From Selaginella tamariscina (taxonomy: Eukaryota; Streptophyta; Lycopodiopsida; Selaginellales; Selaginellaceae), in assembly GCA_003024785.1 (NCBI GenBank), contig PUQB01000111.1:498926-562925 (forward strand): 64,000 nt of DNA, in the 5' to 3' direction. The translations under genes were made by a program, and so were the position numbers. Shown here piece after piece: positions 49,825 through 61,029 of this stretch (within the stretch, counting starts at the first letter, position 1; each line of letters begins with the position of its first letter). The notes beneath the pieces are model-generated. The model was not told where the DNA came from. It ran no database searches and saw only the letters and a program-made list of their open reading frames with translations.

Positions 49825-52576
49825 GGTTAACCTAGAATATTAAGTTAAAAGGATATTTAAACGTGATAAATCCCTAACGGAATATATTATAATCCTAATG
49901 CATTTCTAAACCCCTAAATTGTAATTTTAAGAGAGAATGTAAGAGAGTGAATCTTAATAAGTATTTTTAAATTTGTTTATAATACTTACTTGTAAACAGC
50001 ACTGAAGGCGCCGTGCTTTCCTATAAAGAATAGCACCCAATTTAATCTCGCTCCTGAGATGATCACTATGAAGAAAAAAGAAGATCTAAAGAGTGAAAAA
50101 TACAGAAATGAAGAAACCCTTGCCGGAGAAAGAACCAGATCTGAATTTGAGTGGGAAATTAAATGCATTTTCAAATTTACATGTCAGACCGACAATACAT
50201 ATGTCAGAAATTCAAATTTTTTAAAAAGAACAGAAAATAAAATTTAAGATGAGTTGACACAAATATCCGACACTCTGACATATATACTCTCCAGTTCCAA
50301 TGAGTATTTTAAAATTGCATTTAATGTTATTCAAGTGATTCAAGCTGTTTAATATTACGAAATTTTAGACTATATTCTACATTCTTAGTATTCAAGTATA
50401 TTTATATTATATATATATATATAAATATATACTTATACAATAAATAAATTGATATATTATTATGTATCATTTAAAATATATTCATAGTCTGTTTATTATT
50501 ATTATTTTCTTAATTACTCGAGTATTTAGTTTTCATTTCCTAGTATCAATGGGATATTCTTTAATATTTTATTAATATTTGAAGAATATTCTAATATTAA
50601 ACCTGATTATCATAATTAAATTAGTCTTGTTCTTAATTATTGCAGTAATTATTCTACATTTGTATATATTAATGGGATTTTCTCAATTAATTTGTTATTA
50701 TTTCAAGAATATTCATGTGTTAAACCTTATTATCAATATTAAATTAATACACACTATGAACATATTTTAAATTATACATAATAATACATCATTTTATCTA
50801 ATATATAGTCATATATAGTTTTAATAATATATATATTAATATCATTTCCTTAATTACTTGAGTAATTAATCTTCTTTATATTAATGGGATATTCTTTATT
50901 ATTTTCTTATTATTCCAAGAATATTCCAATATTAAACATGATTATGATAATTAATTTAGTTAATTATTTGAGTACTTAATTTACATTTGTATATATTAAT
51001 GGGATTTTCTCAATTAATTTCTTATTATTTCAAGAATATTTCAATGTTAAACCTTTTTATCAATATTAAATTAATATATATTATTAAAACTATATATGGC
51101 TATATATTAGATAAAATCATATATTATTATGTATAATTTAAAATATGTTCCTAGTGTGTTTATTAATTTTATTTTCTTAATTATTCGATGTTTGTTTTGC
51201 ACACATATATAAACACAATCATAAATTTACACACGCATTACAAGAACTTACAAAAACACATATGCACACACATGCACAACCCTAAACCAAACTGAAGAAA
51301 TAGGTTGCTTCTTTATTGAAAACATCATGTTCAACGCATGTATGATATATGTACTCAATCTGTGTGACTGTATGTAACACATTGAATTTACATGTGTAAT
51401 ATTTATATTAAGCTTGTTGGGAGCAAACCCTAAACCCTAAACCCTAAACCCTAATATGTAACACAATGAATTTACTCATGTAATATGTATGTATGTCTGT
51501 GTGTATACACGTGTGCATGTATATATGTGTACTCTGTATGTATATATGTGTACTTTCTGTCTTCTCTCATACATACACACCATGCATGATCCATGTTAAT
51601 ATGTACTGTCTCTCTTCTCTCAAACATACACACCATGCATGATCTATAATATGTACTCGGTCTCTCTAATATTATGTACTAATATGTATGTATGTCTGTG
51701 TGTATAATACACACCATGCATGATCCATATTAATATGTACTGTCTCTCTTCTCTCATATACTATGTATGTATATCTGTGTATAATATGTGTAAGTATATA
51801 TGTGTACTAATATATGCAATGTGTACAAAAATAATTTTTCAACACTCTCTCTTCTCTCATACATACACACCATGCATGATCCATCCTAAATCCAAAACCC
51901 TAAACCCTAAACCCATGTAATATGTGTGTATGTCTGTGTGTATACACGTGTGTATGTATATATTATGTGTATTAATATATGCAATGTGTATGTATGTATT
52001 GATACACATGAAACTTTAACACTCTCATGGACACACACATGTTAAATCCCTGCATGATTTATATTTTTGAGGTGTATGTGATACACCCACGCACACGCAC
52101 GCGCTAATAATATAATGAAAGAATATTCGTTTAGGGCGAATCTATATTTTATTCTTTTTAGGGTTTAAGTATATTCTCAGAAGGAATATTCTATTAGGGT
52201 TGATATATATATTTAATTCCTTTAGGGTTTAGGTATATTCTTAGGGTTTCAAGAGGCGGCGGCTGTGAAATCGGCGGCGGCGGCTGTGCACACAGGTGAG
52301 ATCTGTGTGTGTGTGTGTGTGTATGTATGTATATATGTATAGGAGTGTGCGTATAATTTTATTTATTAGTTTTATCTCTCGCACACACACGCACACTCCT
52401 GTGTATGTATATGTGTGTGTGGGTGTGTGTTTGTTTATCTGTATGATTTTATTTGTTTCGCTCACACACGCATACACACGATATACATATACACATATAT
52501 ATATATACCTATATACATATATACATACATATATTATGTGTACCAGTATCTGTAAATTTTTTTTTATTGATCTTGC

Positions 52577-52652
<76 letters not shown>

Positions 52653-52714
52653 GTGTACCAGTATCTGTAAATTTTTTTTTATTGATCTATCTCTCCCACA
52701 CACACGCGCACTGC

Positions 52715-52805
<91 letters not shown>

Positions 52806-53505
52806 ATGCATATTAACAAATAGTATACAACACTAGTTTATATATATGCTTATATATTCATATGGGTTATATATCTATATACACACATATTATATGTGTG
52901 TGTTTTCTGTATAATTTATTTATTTATTTATTAGTTTTATCTCTCGCACACACACGCACACTCCTGTGTATGTATATGTGTGTGTGTGTGTGTTTGTTTA
53001 TCTGTATGATTTTATTTGTTTCGCTCACACACGCATACACACAATATACATATACACATATATATATACCTATATACATATATACATACATACAACACTA
53101 GTTTATATATATGCTTATATATTCACAGACTCTCTCTCTTTCTCTATAGATTATATATCTATATACACACATATATATGTGTGTGTTTATATGTATAATT
53201 TTATTTATTTATTAGTTTTATCTTTCGCACACACACGCACACTCCTGTGTATATATATATGTGTGTGTGTGTGTTTGTTTATCTGTATGATTTTATTTGT
53301 TTCGCTCACACGCATACACACGATATACATATACACACATATATATACCTATGTACACACATATATTAGGTGTACCAGTACTGTATAATTTATTTATTTA
53401 TCTATCTCTTGCACACACACGTACACTCCTATACATACATACATACATACATATATATACACACACATATATATATGTGTGTGTTTTTATCTCGCTAAGC
53501 CCCTC
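49825..53505. other. Central spacer of the DNA element: AT-rich, telomere-like runs and microsatellites
   Basis: No gene recognised. 50400-51200 is AT-rich with repeated GGGATATTCTTTA/AATATTCTAATATTAAAC motifs. (CCCTAAA) runs lie at 51426-51454 and about 51896-51914. A unit containing CTTCTCTCATACATACACAC recurs at about 51560, 51615, 51747 and 51851. Long (CA)n(TA)n tracts are at 52575-52648 and 52718-52803, and a larger unit with GATTTTATTTGTTTCGCTCA recurs at about 52445, 53008 and 53290. A short segment GGCGGCGGCTGTG lies near 52255-52285. Confidence 0.7.
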
Positions 53506-53506
53506 G

Positions 53507-55075
53507 AGCGGCGGGATTAATCCCGCCGCTATAGGTTTATAGCCTCGGCGGCGGGATTAATCCGCCGCTATATGTTGGGGCCATGGCGGCGGGATTAATC
53601 CCGCTGCCGAGGCCCTTCAGGCATGGGTGAGCGGCGGGATTAATCCCGCCGCCGAGGCCCTTCACGCAGGCTATGGCGGTGGGATTAATCCCGCCGCTCT
53701 ACGACAAACGAAGAGCGGCGGGATTAATCCCGCCGCCCATGGCCTGCGTGAGGAACCTCGGCGGTGGGATTAATCCCGCGCTCATCCATGCCCTGTGCGG
53801 AATGCGGCGGGATTTATCTCGCCGGCAATGGCCTGTGTGAAGGTTCTAATGGCGGGATTAATCCCGCCGGATTCCGCGCAGGGCATTTACAGGGAATGGG
53901 CGGCGGTATTAATCCCGCTGCCGAGGCCCTCACGCAGGCCATGGGCGGCGGGATTAATCCCGCCGCTCTTCGGTTTGTCGTACAGCGGCAGGATTAATCC
54001 CGCCGCCCAGGGAATTCACGCAGGACATGAACGCCGGGATTAATCCGGCCCACGCTCATGCCCTTCGCGGGATTAATCCCGCCCCACCCATCCCTGTTCA
54101 AAAATGCCGCAGCCAATATATATGTGTGAGCGCATGATTTACGAGAGGGCGGCGGGATTAGCCTCCGAACTTCATTACCCGGTGGCGAGATTAATCTCCG
54201 AACCTTCATTACCCCATTGGTATGTTGAATCAATCCCGCCTAACTCTGTCTGAGACGGAGAAGGTTTACAAAATACCAATGGAGGGAACCGAGAAGGGTG
54301 GTGGGATTAATTTCACCATCCTTACATGGTGGGCGGGATTAATCCCCCGCGTACACATGCCCTGCGCGGAATCGGGCGGGATTTATCCCGCCGCCATTGG
54401 CCTGCCTGAAGGGCCTAGGCGGCGGGATTAATCCCGCAAGATTTCGCACAGGGCATTGGCGTTCGGCGGGATTAATCCCGCCGACTAAGGCCCGAGTGAA
54501 GGGCCTGGGAGGCGGGATTAATCCCGCCGAACGCCAATGCCCTGTGCGAAATCGGGCGGGATTAATCCCGCCGCCATTGGCCTTCCTGAAGTGCCTAGGC
54601 GGCGGATTAATCCCGCCCGATTCCGCGCAGGGAATTGGCGTCCGGCGGGATTAATCCCGCCGCATAGGGATCGAGTGAAGGCCCTGGGCGGCGGGATTAA
54701 TCCCGCCGAGTCTTCAATGCCTGTTGGAGAAATGAATCTCCGCCACCCTTCCTTTTTCCTCCATTGGTGAGTCGGACCAATCCCAAACGTTTCTGTCTAA
54801 GACGTAGAAGGTTTACAACATACCAATGGAGGACTGGGAAGGGTGGCGAGATTCATTTAACCATATCACTTACATGGTGGGCGAGATTAATCCCGCCCTT
54901 TCTGGAGTCACTGAAGGGGTGTGAGAAATAAATCCTGCCCAGTTCTCTCTGAGACCGAGAAGGGTGGCAAGATTAATTCCGCACTCCCGTTCAAGGCCTC
55001 CAGAAAGGTGGCGAGATTAATCCCGCCCACTCTTTCAGGAGGCATTGAAGGGGTGGCGAGATTAATCCCGCCGCA
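53507..55075. repeat. Palindrome array 2: about 29 copies of GGCGGGATTAATCCCGCC
   Basis: About 29 copies with an average spacing near 43 bases up to 54710, then sparser. It sits upstream of the ParB/methyltransferase-like gene. Many copies are exact; others differ by one or two bases, such as GGCGGGATTTATCTCGCC at 53806. Spacers share words such as GGCCTGCGTGA, CCCTGCGCGGAAT and GGCCCTTCACGCAGG, in both orientations, and these words differ from the spacers of array 1. Copies to the right of 54840 are mostly of the form GGCGAGATTAATCCCGCC. Confidence 0.95.
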
Positions 55076-55186
55076 CCTTCCATGTGAATATATATGTGTA
55101 TTAGTATATATAAGTTGCATATCTCATTTTATTTACTTTTATCATCTTATCATAATATTTCGAGTAAAAGCTAGGAATCTATGTAA

Positions 55187-55273
55187 AACTGTCCAGAGCT
55201 CACATTTGTGGTGGTTCTAAAACGAAATGTTATCTTTCTTTTGCACTAACACAAATGTGAGCTTCGGACAGTT
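55187..55273. repeat. Hairpin upstream of the ParB/MTase-like gene
   Basis: AACTGTCCAGAGCTCACATT at 55187 continuing to 55210 is the near-perfect inverse of 55250-55273, with a 39-base loop. It lies between palindrome array 2 and the first exon of the plus-strand gene, so it could form a stem in the 5' transcript or mark a small insertion. Confidence 0.7.
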
Positions 55274-55377
55274 AATTACGTCTACTTCTCTCTGTGTATT
55301 ATTTTTGTATATTCGGGTTTATACAAGTGTGTGTGCGTTTTTATATAATTTATATTTATAGTGTATTATTTTGCAGA

Positions 55378-58300
55378 AGGACGATTTGATCAAACAAGGA
55401 GATCGAGTCATTAGTATGGAGTCGTCGTCAAATTCTGGGTAAGAATTAAAATAAAATCTGTTATACTCGGATACTTGAACTAATCATTTTTGTATTCAGA
55501 TGTGGAATTGAAGTGACATTAAAGACAAGAGCAGGAGAAGAGATGGGCAGGGGGATTCTGGAATCAACTTGGCCATATTTTAAGATAAATGGGAAGCGCA
55601 TTGGAGCAACCATGGTTGCTGTCAAATTAACCTCTGTCACATCTCATGGACAAGCAAAACAATGGAAAGTAGATTCGCTAGTCAAGCACCCGAAAGCAGG
55701 CTGCGAACCCAGATTGGACGATGCTCGACAGATATGCCTTGTTCCATCCAATGTCACGTTCTCGGATCCAGAGGTCGTCAGTTACAACATTAATCTCGGG
55801 TGGTTTTGTCGACTTGTGGATAATGATGTTCACGTGTTCACTAATGATGTTGACCTTGGAGTTCTTCTTCAACTCAACGAAAGCCCATCTATGGAGGGGA
55901 TCCATCTGGATGTCTACTTCGAAGATCTTCAGACTCATCGAGTAGGTGTATTGTCAGGAGATATTGTTCACAATACAGAAAATCAGCAAGTGGAGCAATC
56001 TTCCCTCTTGACATTGAAGAAGAACACAGCGACATCATAAGGGAGATTGAGAAGGTGGCTCGGTCTCAGGTTCTCTACAGATCACGTTCAATTTGCTTAG
56101 GAAGCTTCGGGAGCTGGAGGAGTGTGCCGAGAACACTAGAACAGCTGCAGTCGGGGATCACACATGTTGATTCGGATCGCAAAAGAAAATCATCAATCGT
56201 TTTGTCAGCTGCACCTGTGGCATCTCATGCTGCAATAAGTCACAAGGAAATGATGTTGGATGATAAGATTTATCCTTGTAGGGTTAAATATTGCAGCGTC
56301 AACCCAAACTTCAATTACAGGCCACTCAACCAGGAACGTGTAGCTGAGCTCATGGAGAAGATGAAGGACGACAATTCTTATACCGTTCCACATAATGCTG
56401 TTTTGTGTCCATACTATGAAAGAAGGAAGGGTGCTGACAAAGTCTGGATCACAACACCAGAACAACTCATGAAGATTCAGACGGAGAATAAAAGATCTAT
56501 CAAGTACTACATCATTAGTGGCCAGCACACAATAACGGCAGCCCAACGACTTCTCGAGAACACAACAAAGGAACGATGGCAACAAAACTTTCCGAGCATA
56601 CCCGTGAGAAGCTGACAAAAAGATCGGCGTTTTTAGCTAATCTCACAATCGAGCAGTACCATAAGTTATCGGCGGAATGGGACGCTGCCGACACCAACCA
56701 CTACAACAGCAAAATATGGGAGAAGTTTAAACACACGCGAGCCGTGTGGGAATCTCTTCAGCGACCACAAAGAGCTACCGCAGGGAATACACAATCTGCG
56801 GAATACCGGGTAAGCAAATTGTTTGGGCGGGATTTATCTCGCCGGTATATTAATCTGTCTTTTTCCTCAGAGAGTTGAAGAAATTGCAGCAGTTGATTTT
56901 GCCCAGGTGGGCGGGAAGGAAACATCATTTCTGATGATGTTGATTTCTTGCCCCGAAGATAGGATCTTTGCCAAATGGTTGGGGATTATGGAATCCTTTT
57001 CAAAAGGAACACTGAAGAAGAAGCAGACAAGTGAAGGGGAGCCCTCAGAAAAGTCTGCAAAGAAACCCAGTAAGACGCCGAAGGCTAAGTCTGTTCAATC
57101 TACAAAGGATGTAGACAACGATTTCAAGCTCACATGGTTGAAGCCTTTAAATGGAACAACGATGGAGGAGATGGAAGTCTTGGCTGATTTGGTGATCGAT
57201 GGCAAACTACAAATTAATAACAGCAGCCCAACCTCTCCTTTTCATCTCAAGGCAATGGAGTTGAAGACGGTCAGGCATTTCAAGGAGTGGTTGGGAATAC
57301 ACTGCCACAAACTGGGTTGGACCTCGACTTCAACATATGAAGAGGTCAGCAAATATTTGCATGTGACGAACGATGATATGCTTGTCGAATGGGTGAACCA
57401 ATCGGAAGATCTAGGCAAGAATCTATTGCACGCCAACGCCAAAAAGGAGAACATTGGGATGACGCCTTCTCTTATGGCAGTCCTTCAGCAGCGGAGAACC
57501 GAATTGAACCTTATAAAGGAGGATGCTACGAATCACGACAAGCCCTACAGATGTTTGTTGTTAGATTCGGAGACTTTATGGGGTAACATCACTGCTTGTA
57601 GGAAACCGTTTCAATTGTTCGTGATGGATCGGCGGGTGTCAAAAAATCTTTCGACAGATAGGGCACTAGAGGATCTGGTGGAGAAACTTAGCCGTGCAAG
57701 CATATACATAGAAGGTATTTATTATTGAATTCATGCTTGCGCTCTTCACTGATACCTACTTTTTCAGGTATTTATTTCTTGATTCTTGCTCATGTCACCG
57801 ATACTTTTGCCTTCGCCTTCGCCAAGAAGAATAGACATCGTTGGACAGGATTTTATATGAATGCTAATCCCAAGTGCATTGATACTGTTGTTCACTTGGT
57901 TGTTAGGAATGCGCCAAACAATTTCAAGCTTCCAAATGACTGGCCAGGCATCTGTTTGCACTCCAACGGCCCTGAACCTCCATCCGATACACCGATAGGT
58001 ATGAGTGACGTATTCGGCAATGTACGTTATCCAAACATTACAAGTCAAGCGGCACGGAGCATCGTCAACTTGATCAGGGGTCCTCACAGTGATGCGTGGG
58101 TTTTTGACTACTGCACTAGGGGTCCGTCTTGAAGGAGTGTTACCTTCGGCATACATGTGTGTTTGCCGTTGAGAAGGATAAGACCATGGTTGAGGACCTG
58201 AACAAGTGGATAGATTGGGTCTCAACTGAGTACCCCAACGATTCCATAAAGGCGTATTTGAGAAAGTTCCCTCCAGATAAGTGCGATAGCTCTGAAGGTG

Positions 58301-58507
58301 AATCTGGTTCAATCTCGGAGTCTGAGAACGAACATCAATCAGATATTAGACCGGAAGTTATCTCGAGGAGTACAGAACATTCGCACACTCCAGGACCCAT
58401 GGAAACACATAGAAGATGCAGAAGATCTTGAACCATCTCACAAGCGGCTTAGACCTTCTTCGCCTCATTCAGAAGGTAATAGCGAAGAAGAATTGATAAT
58501 GAATTGA
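55378..58507 (+). CDS. ParB-like plus DNA-methyltransferase-like protein of the DNA element
   Basis: A coding exon can be followed from about 55378 (in frame with ATG 55416, MESSSNSG), with GT-AG introns at 55439-55499, 56811-56870 and 57715-57767 (53-61 bp), to a stop at 58507. Domains: a unique N-terminal region (TLKTRAGEEMGRG, GVLLQLNESP); a coiled-coil-like RKLRELEECAENTR near 56100; a ParB-like domain near 56270-56575 (NPNFNYRPLNQERVAELMEK ... YYIISGQHTITAAQRLL); a Lys-rich linker; and a C-terminal region that looks like a class-beta DNA methyltransferase, with FQLFVMDRRV at the place of the DPPY motif and VFDYCTRG..VLKECYL then VFAVEKD at the SAM-binding motif. Both catalytic motifs look degenerate. 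ParB-methylase fusions are known from prokaryotes and phages. Frameshifts occur near 55990, 56095, 56170, 56570, 58120 (G run) and 58360. It is divergent from the DDE-like gene across the palindrome arrays. Confidence 0.65.
56826..56843. repeat. Degenerate 18-bp palindrome copy inside an intron
   Basis: GGCGGGATTTATCTCGCC, differing in two bases from the array consensus, lies in the 60-bp intron at 56811-56870 of the ParB/methyltransferase-like gene, outside both arrays. Confidence 0.85.
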
Positions 58508-58780
58508 TAGAGTGATGAATAGTTGTAAATGAGTGTAACATAAGGCATTTTTGTATATTTCTTTTATATTTGTACAGAAAATAAATTCTCAAGGATTAAT
58601 GAAGCTTTTAGTTCAAACATGGGTCACACATTAACAAGGTAAATAATATACCTTGATAATTTTAAGGTCAGCTAATTATCATTTTGCAGATGTAATGAAA
58701 TAATTGAGAACATGGATTTTCAGCATTGCCATGAGGTAAGAGAGGGGTTTGGCGACAATTTCTTGTGCCACATGTCAGAA

Positions 58781-59808
58781 TGACAGAGTTCATGCAGGAA
58801 ATGGATAATAATGCAGCTCAAAACATCGTTACCATGGGGGCCACTTCAGTTTTTGCATCATTATTTTTATTGGCTTCAGTTCCGAAATCAATTTCTTCAG
58901 CGCATGCAATATCTGAATCTTGTAAGGATGATGTACAATTAAATGATGAAGGGATAGCAACGAAATAGTGGCAACGGATAAATGTGAAAGGGAGCAAACA
59001 AGTGATTTGCAAAGTATTCAAGAGGCAACGCTATCTCACGTTACTCATGGCCATATTGTGTTGTTGGATGTCAATATGGTAAATTTCGATATGATATTAT
59101 TTTTCGTCCAGGGTTGATCGTCTCTTTCAAAAGCTTAAGGAGATGGGTGCGCTTGTGGGGATTTGGTCATGCATGTAGATTCATAACTTAACACCGCTGT
59201 TGAATTTACTTAAGAAACATTGTAGTGTTGCAGAAGAGGTGATTCGTAAAGATTGGATTTTTGACCAGCGAATATGTTATAAACCTCCGAATTTCACAAT
59301 ATAAGAAAGGAAAGCAAGCCGTACTTCTTCAAGAATGAAAGAATAATTGGGACTCATGGGGATCAGTCGCTTAAGGATAATGAAGAATGCACAGATGTTA
59401 GTAGTAGACGACTCTCCTCAGAAGGCTATGCTCAACCAAAACATTGCTTGTATTCATCCAATCACTTTCGATCCATATTCTGATATCGATATCATGGATG
59501 AGCTAGTGAACTACTTGGATACGTGCCTCAGAAAGAAGAATCTCGAAAATTTTTGTGAGCCAGTATCCACCGTATCATACATTTCCTGAAGCTTTTCTTT
59601 CTCGTGATATTGAATTTTTAAAATGAAGGATAGCAACCGGGCGCTTTATAATATTATTCTTAAGGAACGTCAGTTTTTAGATGAGCCTTTATGCAGACCT
59701 TCTCTTATCACATCTTATGTATTAACAAGGATGGCAACTCCCAATTGCATTCGTGAAGTGTTAAGTGGTGGCAACAACATCAAGATATTGACCAAAATGA
59801 TTGATTAA
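58781..59808 (+). pseudogene. FCP1/NLI-interacting-factor-like HAD phosphatase, decayed copy 2
   Basis: The open start at 58781 (MTEFMQEMDNNAAQN) parallels the copy at 315. HIVLLDVN near 59051 should lead into the first HAD motif, but about 75 bases including GVLFHRQ are deleted. The downstream part is better kept than in copy 1: LRIMKNAQMLVVDDSPQKAM near 59368 has the DD pair, followed by ELVNYLDTCLRKKN, and after a shift ALYNIILKERQFLDEPLCRP to a stop at 59808. Loss of the nucleophile region means it cannot be a working phosphatase. It lies between the ParB/methyltransferase-like gene and the right end of the element. Confidence 0.65.
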
Positions 59809-60137
59809 TCCGGAGAGTGATGATTTAGACAAAATGAAAAGATTTCTTTGTATGATAGAAAGAAAGTATTTATAAAAAAGTTAACATGTTGATAAGAAAA
59901 TAATTTCATTTGTAATTATGTTTGATAGTATTTCTTCATTATTGTAAACTATTTTTAGAATAATATGAATATTCTAAGATATTTAGGAATATTCCTTACT
60001 AAGTAAGGTTATTGAAGGATTAATTAATTAATTAATTAATATTTAAGGCTTAATTACATATTAATTAAATGATTAATTAATAATTAAAACTTAAGTATTA
60101 ATTAGTAATTTATTTTATATTCCCATTTTCACGTATC

Positions 60138-60162
60138 ATGCCACTTTAGTTACAACGTGCAT
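60138..60162 (-). repeat. Right terminal inverted repeat
   Basis: CATGCCACTTTAGTTACAAC followed by GTGCAT, ending at 60162, the imperfect inverse of 45177-45202. The same end closes the copy at 1-1694. CCAT follows at 60163-60166. Confidence 0.8.
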
Positions 60163-60879
60163 CCATGTTCCTAACACTTTGTGTAACTCTTGAATCTAAG
60201 GCACTATGGCATGATAACCCACATTTTGGGAAATAATGTCACATGAGTAGGCTAGATGGCACAATGCCTAAGGCACACCTTTAGGGTTGTTTCATGGGGT
60301 TAACACCGAGGGGTTAAATACTCTAGTAAGCAAGCATACTTATGTTCACATCATGGTGTCATTGACTAAAGGGAGGTTAAGTCTCATAACTAAGCGTATT
60401 ATTAACACACTTGGCTAGGGGGTGTTCTCCTTAGAATCCAAGGGTTGAACAACCTAAGCTCATTAGTAAAAACCCTTTTGTGAGGCACTTGTGGAGTTGA
60501 ATACTTAAGGTTATCTAAAGTTAGCCTTAGGAAGTTTACTTAACAAAACACTCATGTTCACTTATGGCGCACACTTGTGTCCTCATTAAGTACTAGTCTA
60601 AGATCTAAGGTATGACTTGGCCACTCAACCCTTAGGGTTAGTCATGGTCTCTATCACAAGGGTATGTGCAATGCATGTCTTCTTAGTGGGGTTAGGGCAT
60701 GAGCATGTCTAGGTCTTCTAGATTATTCTCTATAAAGTTCAGGGGACAATCAAGGAGGACCTAAGTCTTGTGCCTATTGAGCATTTGAGTCAAGCTTTTG
60801 GGGTTGTCTTGGAAGACTTATTATTATTCACATAGAGTGTTGACACTAATTGGCCACTTGATAGTCAAGTTTTGTCATG
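60163..60879. repeat. R-family repeat, right flank of the 15-kb element
   Basis: Aligns with 13153-13930, for example GGGTTGAACAACCTAAGCTC at 60443 with the matching stretch near 13456. It is cut on the right by a minus-strand Gypsy LTR. Confidence 0.75.
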
Positions 60880-61029
60880 TGTTAGCTCTTCGGGTTAAAA
60901 CTCTAACACCAAAGCCTTAGGTTATATATAGGAACAAGTGGTTAATATTGAAACCAATTAAACAATTATTAAAAACCCACTATATTAATAATAGTATATA
61001 GCATTGTAGCCATACATGTAGACCTTACA
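60880..61029 (-). repeat. LTR of the short-LTR Gypsy family, minus strand
   Basis: On the minus strand it reads TGTAAGGTCTACATG ... ACTATTATTAATATAGTGGG ... GAGCTAACA, matching the LTR at 37724-37880. It follows integrase remnants, so it is the 3' LTR of a minus-strand relic. Confidence 0.7.

Larger units (their letters stand above)
45177..60162. mobile_element. Candidate DNA transposon, 15 kb, with DDE-like and ParB/MTase-like genes
   Basis: Ends: left ATGCAAGTTGTAACTAAAAT at 45177; right, reverse-complemented, ATGCACGTTGTAACTAAAGT ending at 60162; the inverted match continues through TGG.CATG, about 25 bp with two mismatches and one gap. CCAT lies directly outside both ends (45173-45176 and 60163-60166). 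The two flanks together match the uninterrupted R repeat near 13135-13200. Inside: a minus-strand RNase-H/DDE-like gene, two arrays of an 18-bp palindrome, a plus-strand ParB/methyltransferase-like gene and a decayed phosphatase gene. A second copy of its right end, with the same terminus, is at 1-1694. A 4-bp duplication is known for Sola-type elements, which are one possible relation; the superfamily is not established. Confidence 0.82.

Noticed and set aside
52241-53542. Several open frames of His-Thr and Tyr-Ile repeats
   Set aside because: Translation of (CA)n and (TA)n microsatellites.
48951-55075. CRISPR-like array
   Set aside because: Repeats are short perfect palindromes in a plant nuclear transposon, spacers are related to each other and no cas genes are present.
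55378-58507. Bacterial contamination as a source of the ParB/methyltransferase-like gene
   Set aside because: The gene has short GT-AG introns and lies within a repeat-flanked element with a second copy of its end in plant DNA.
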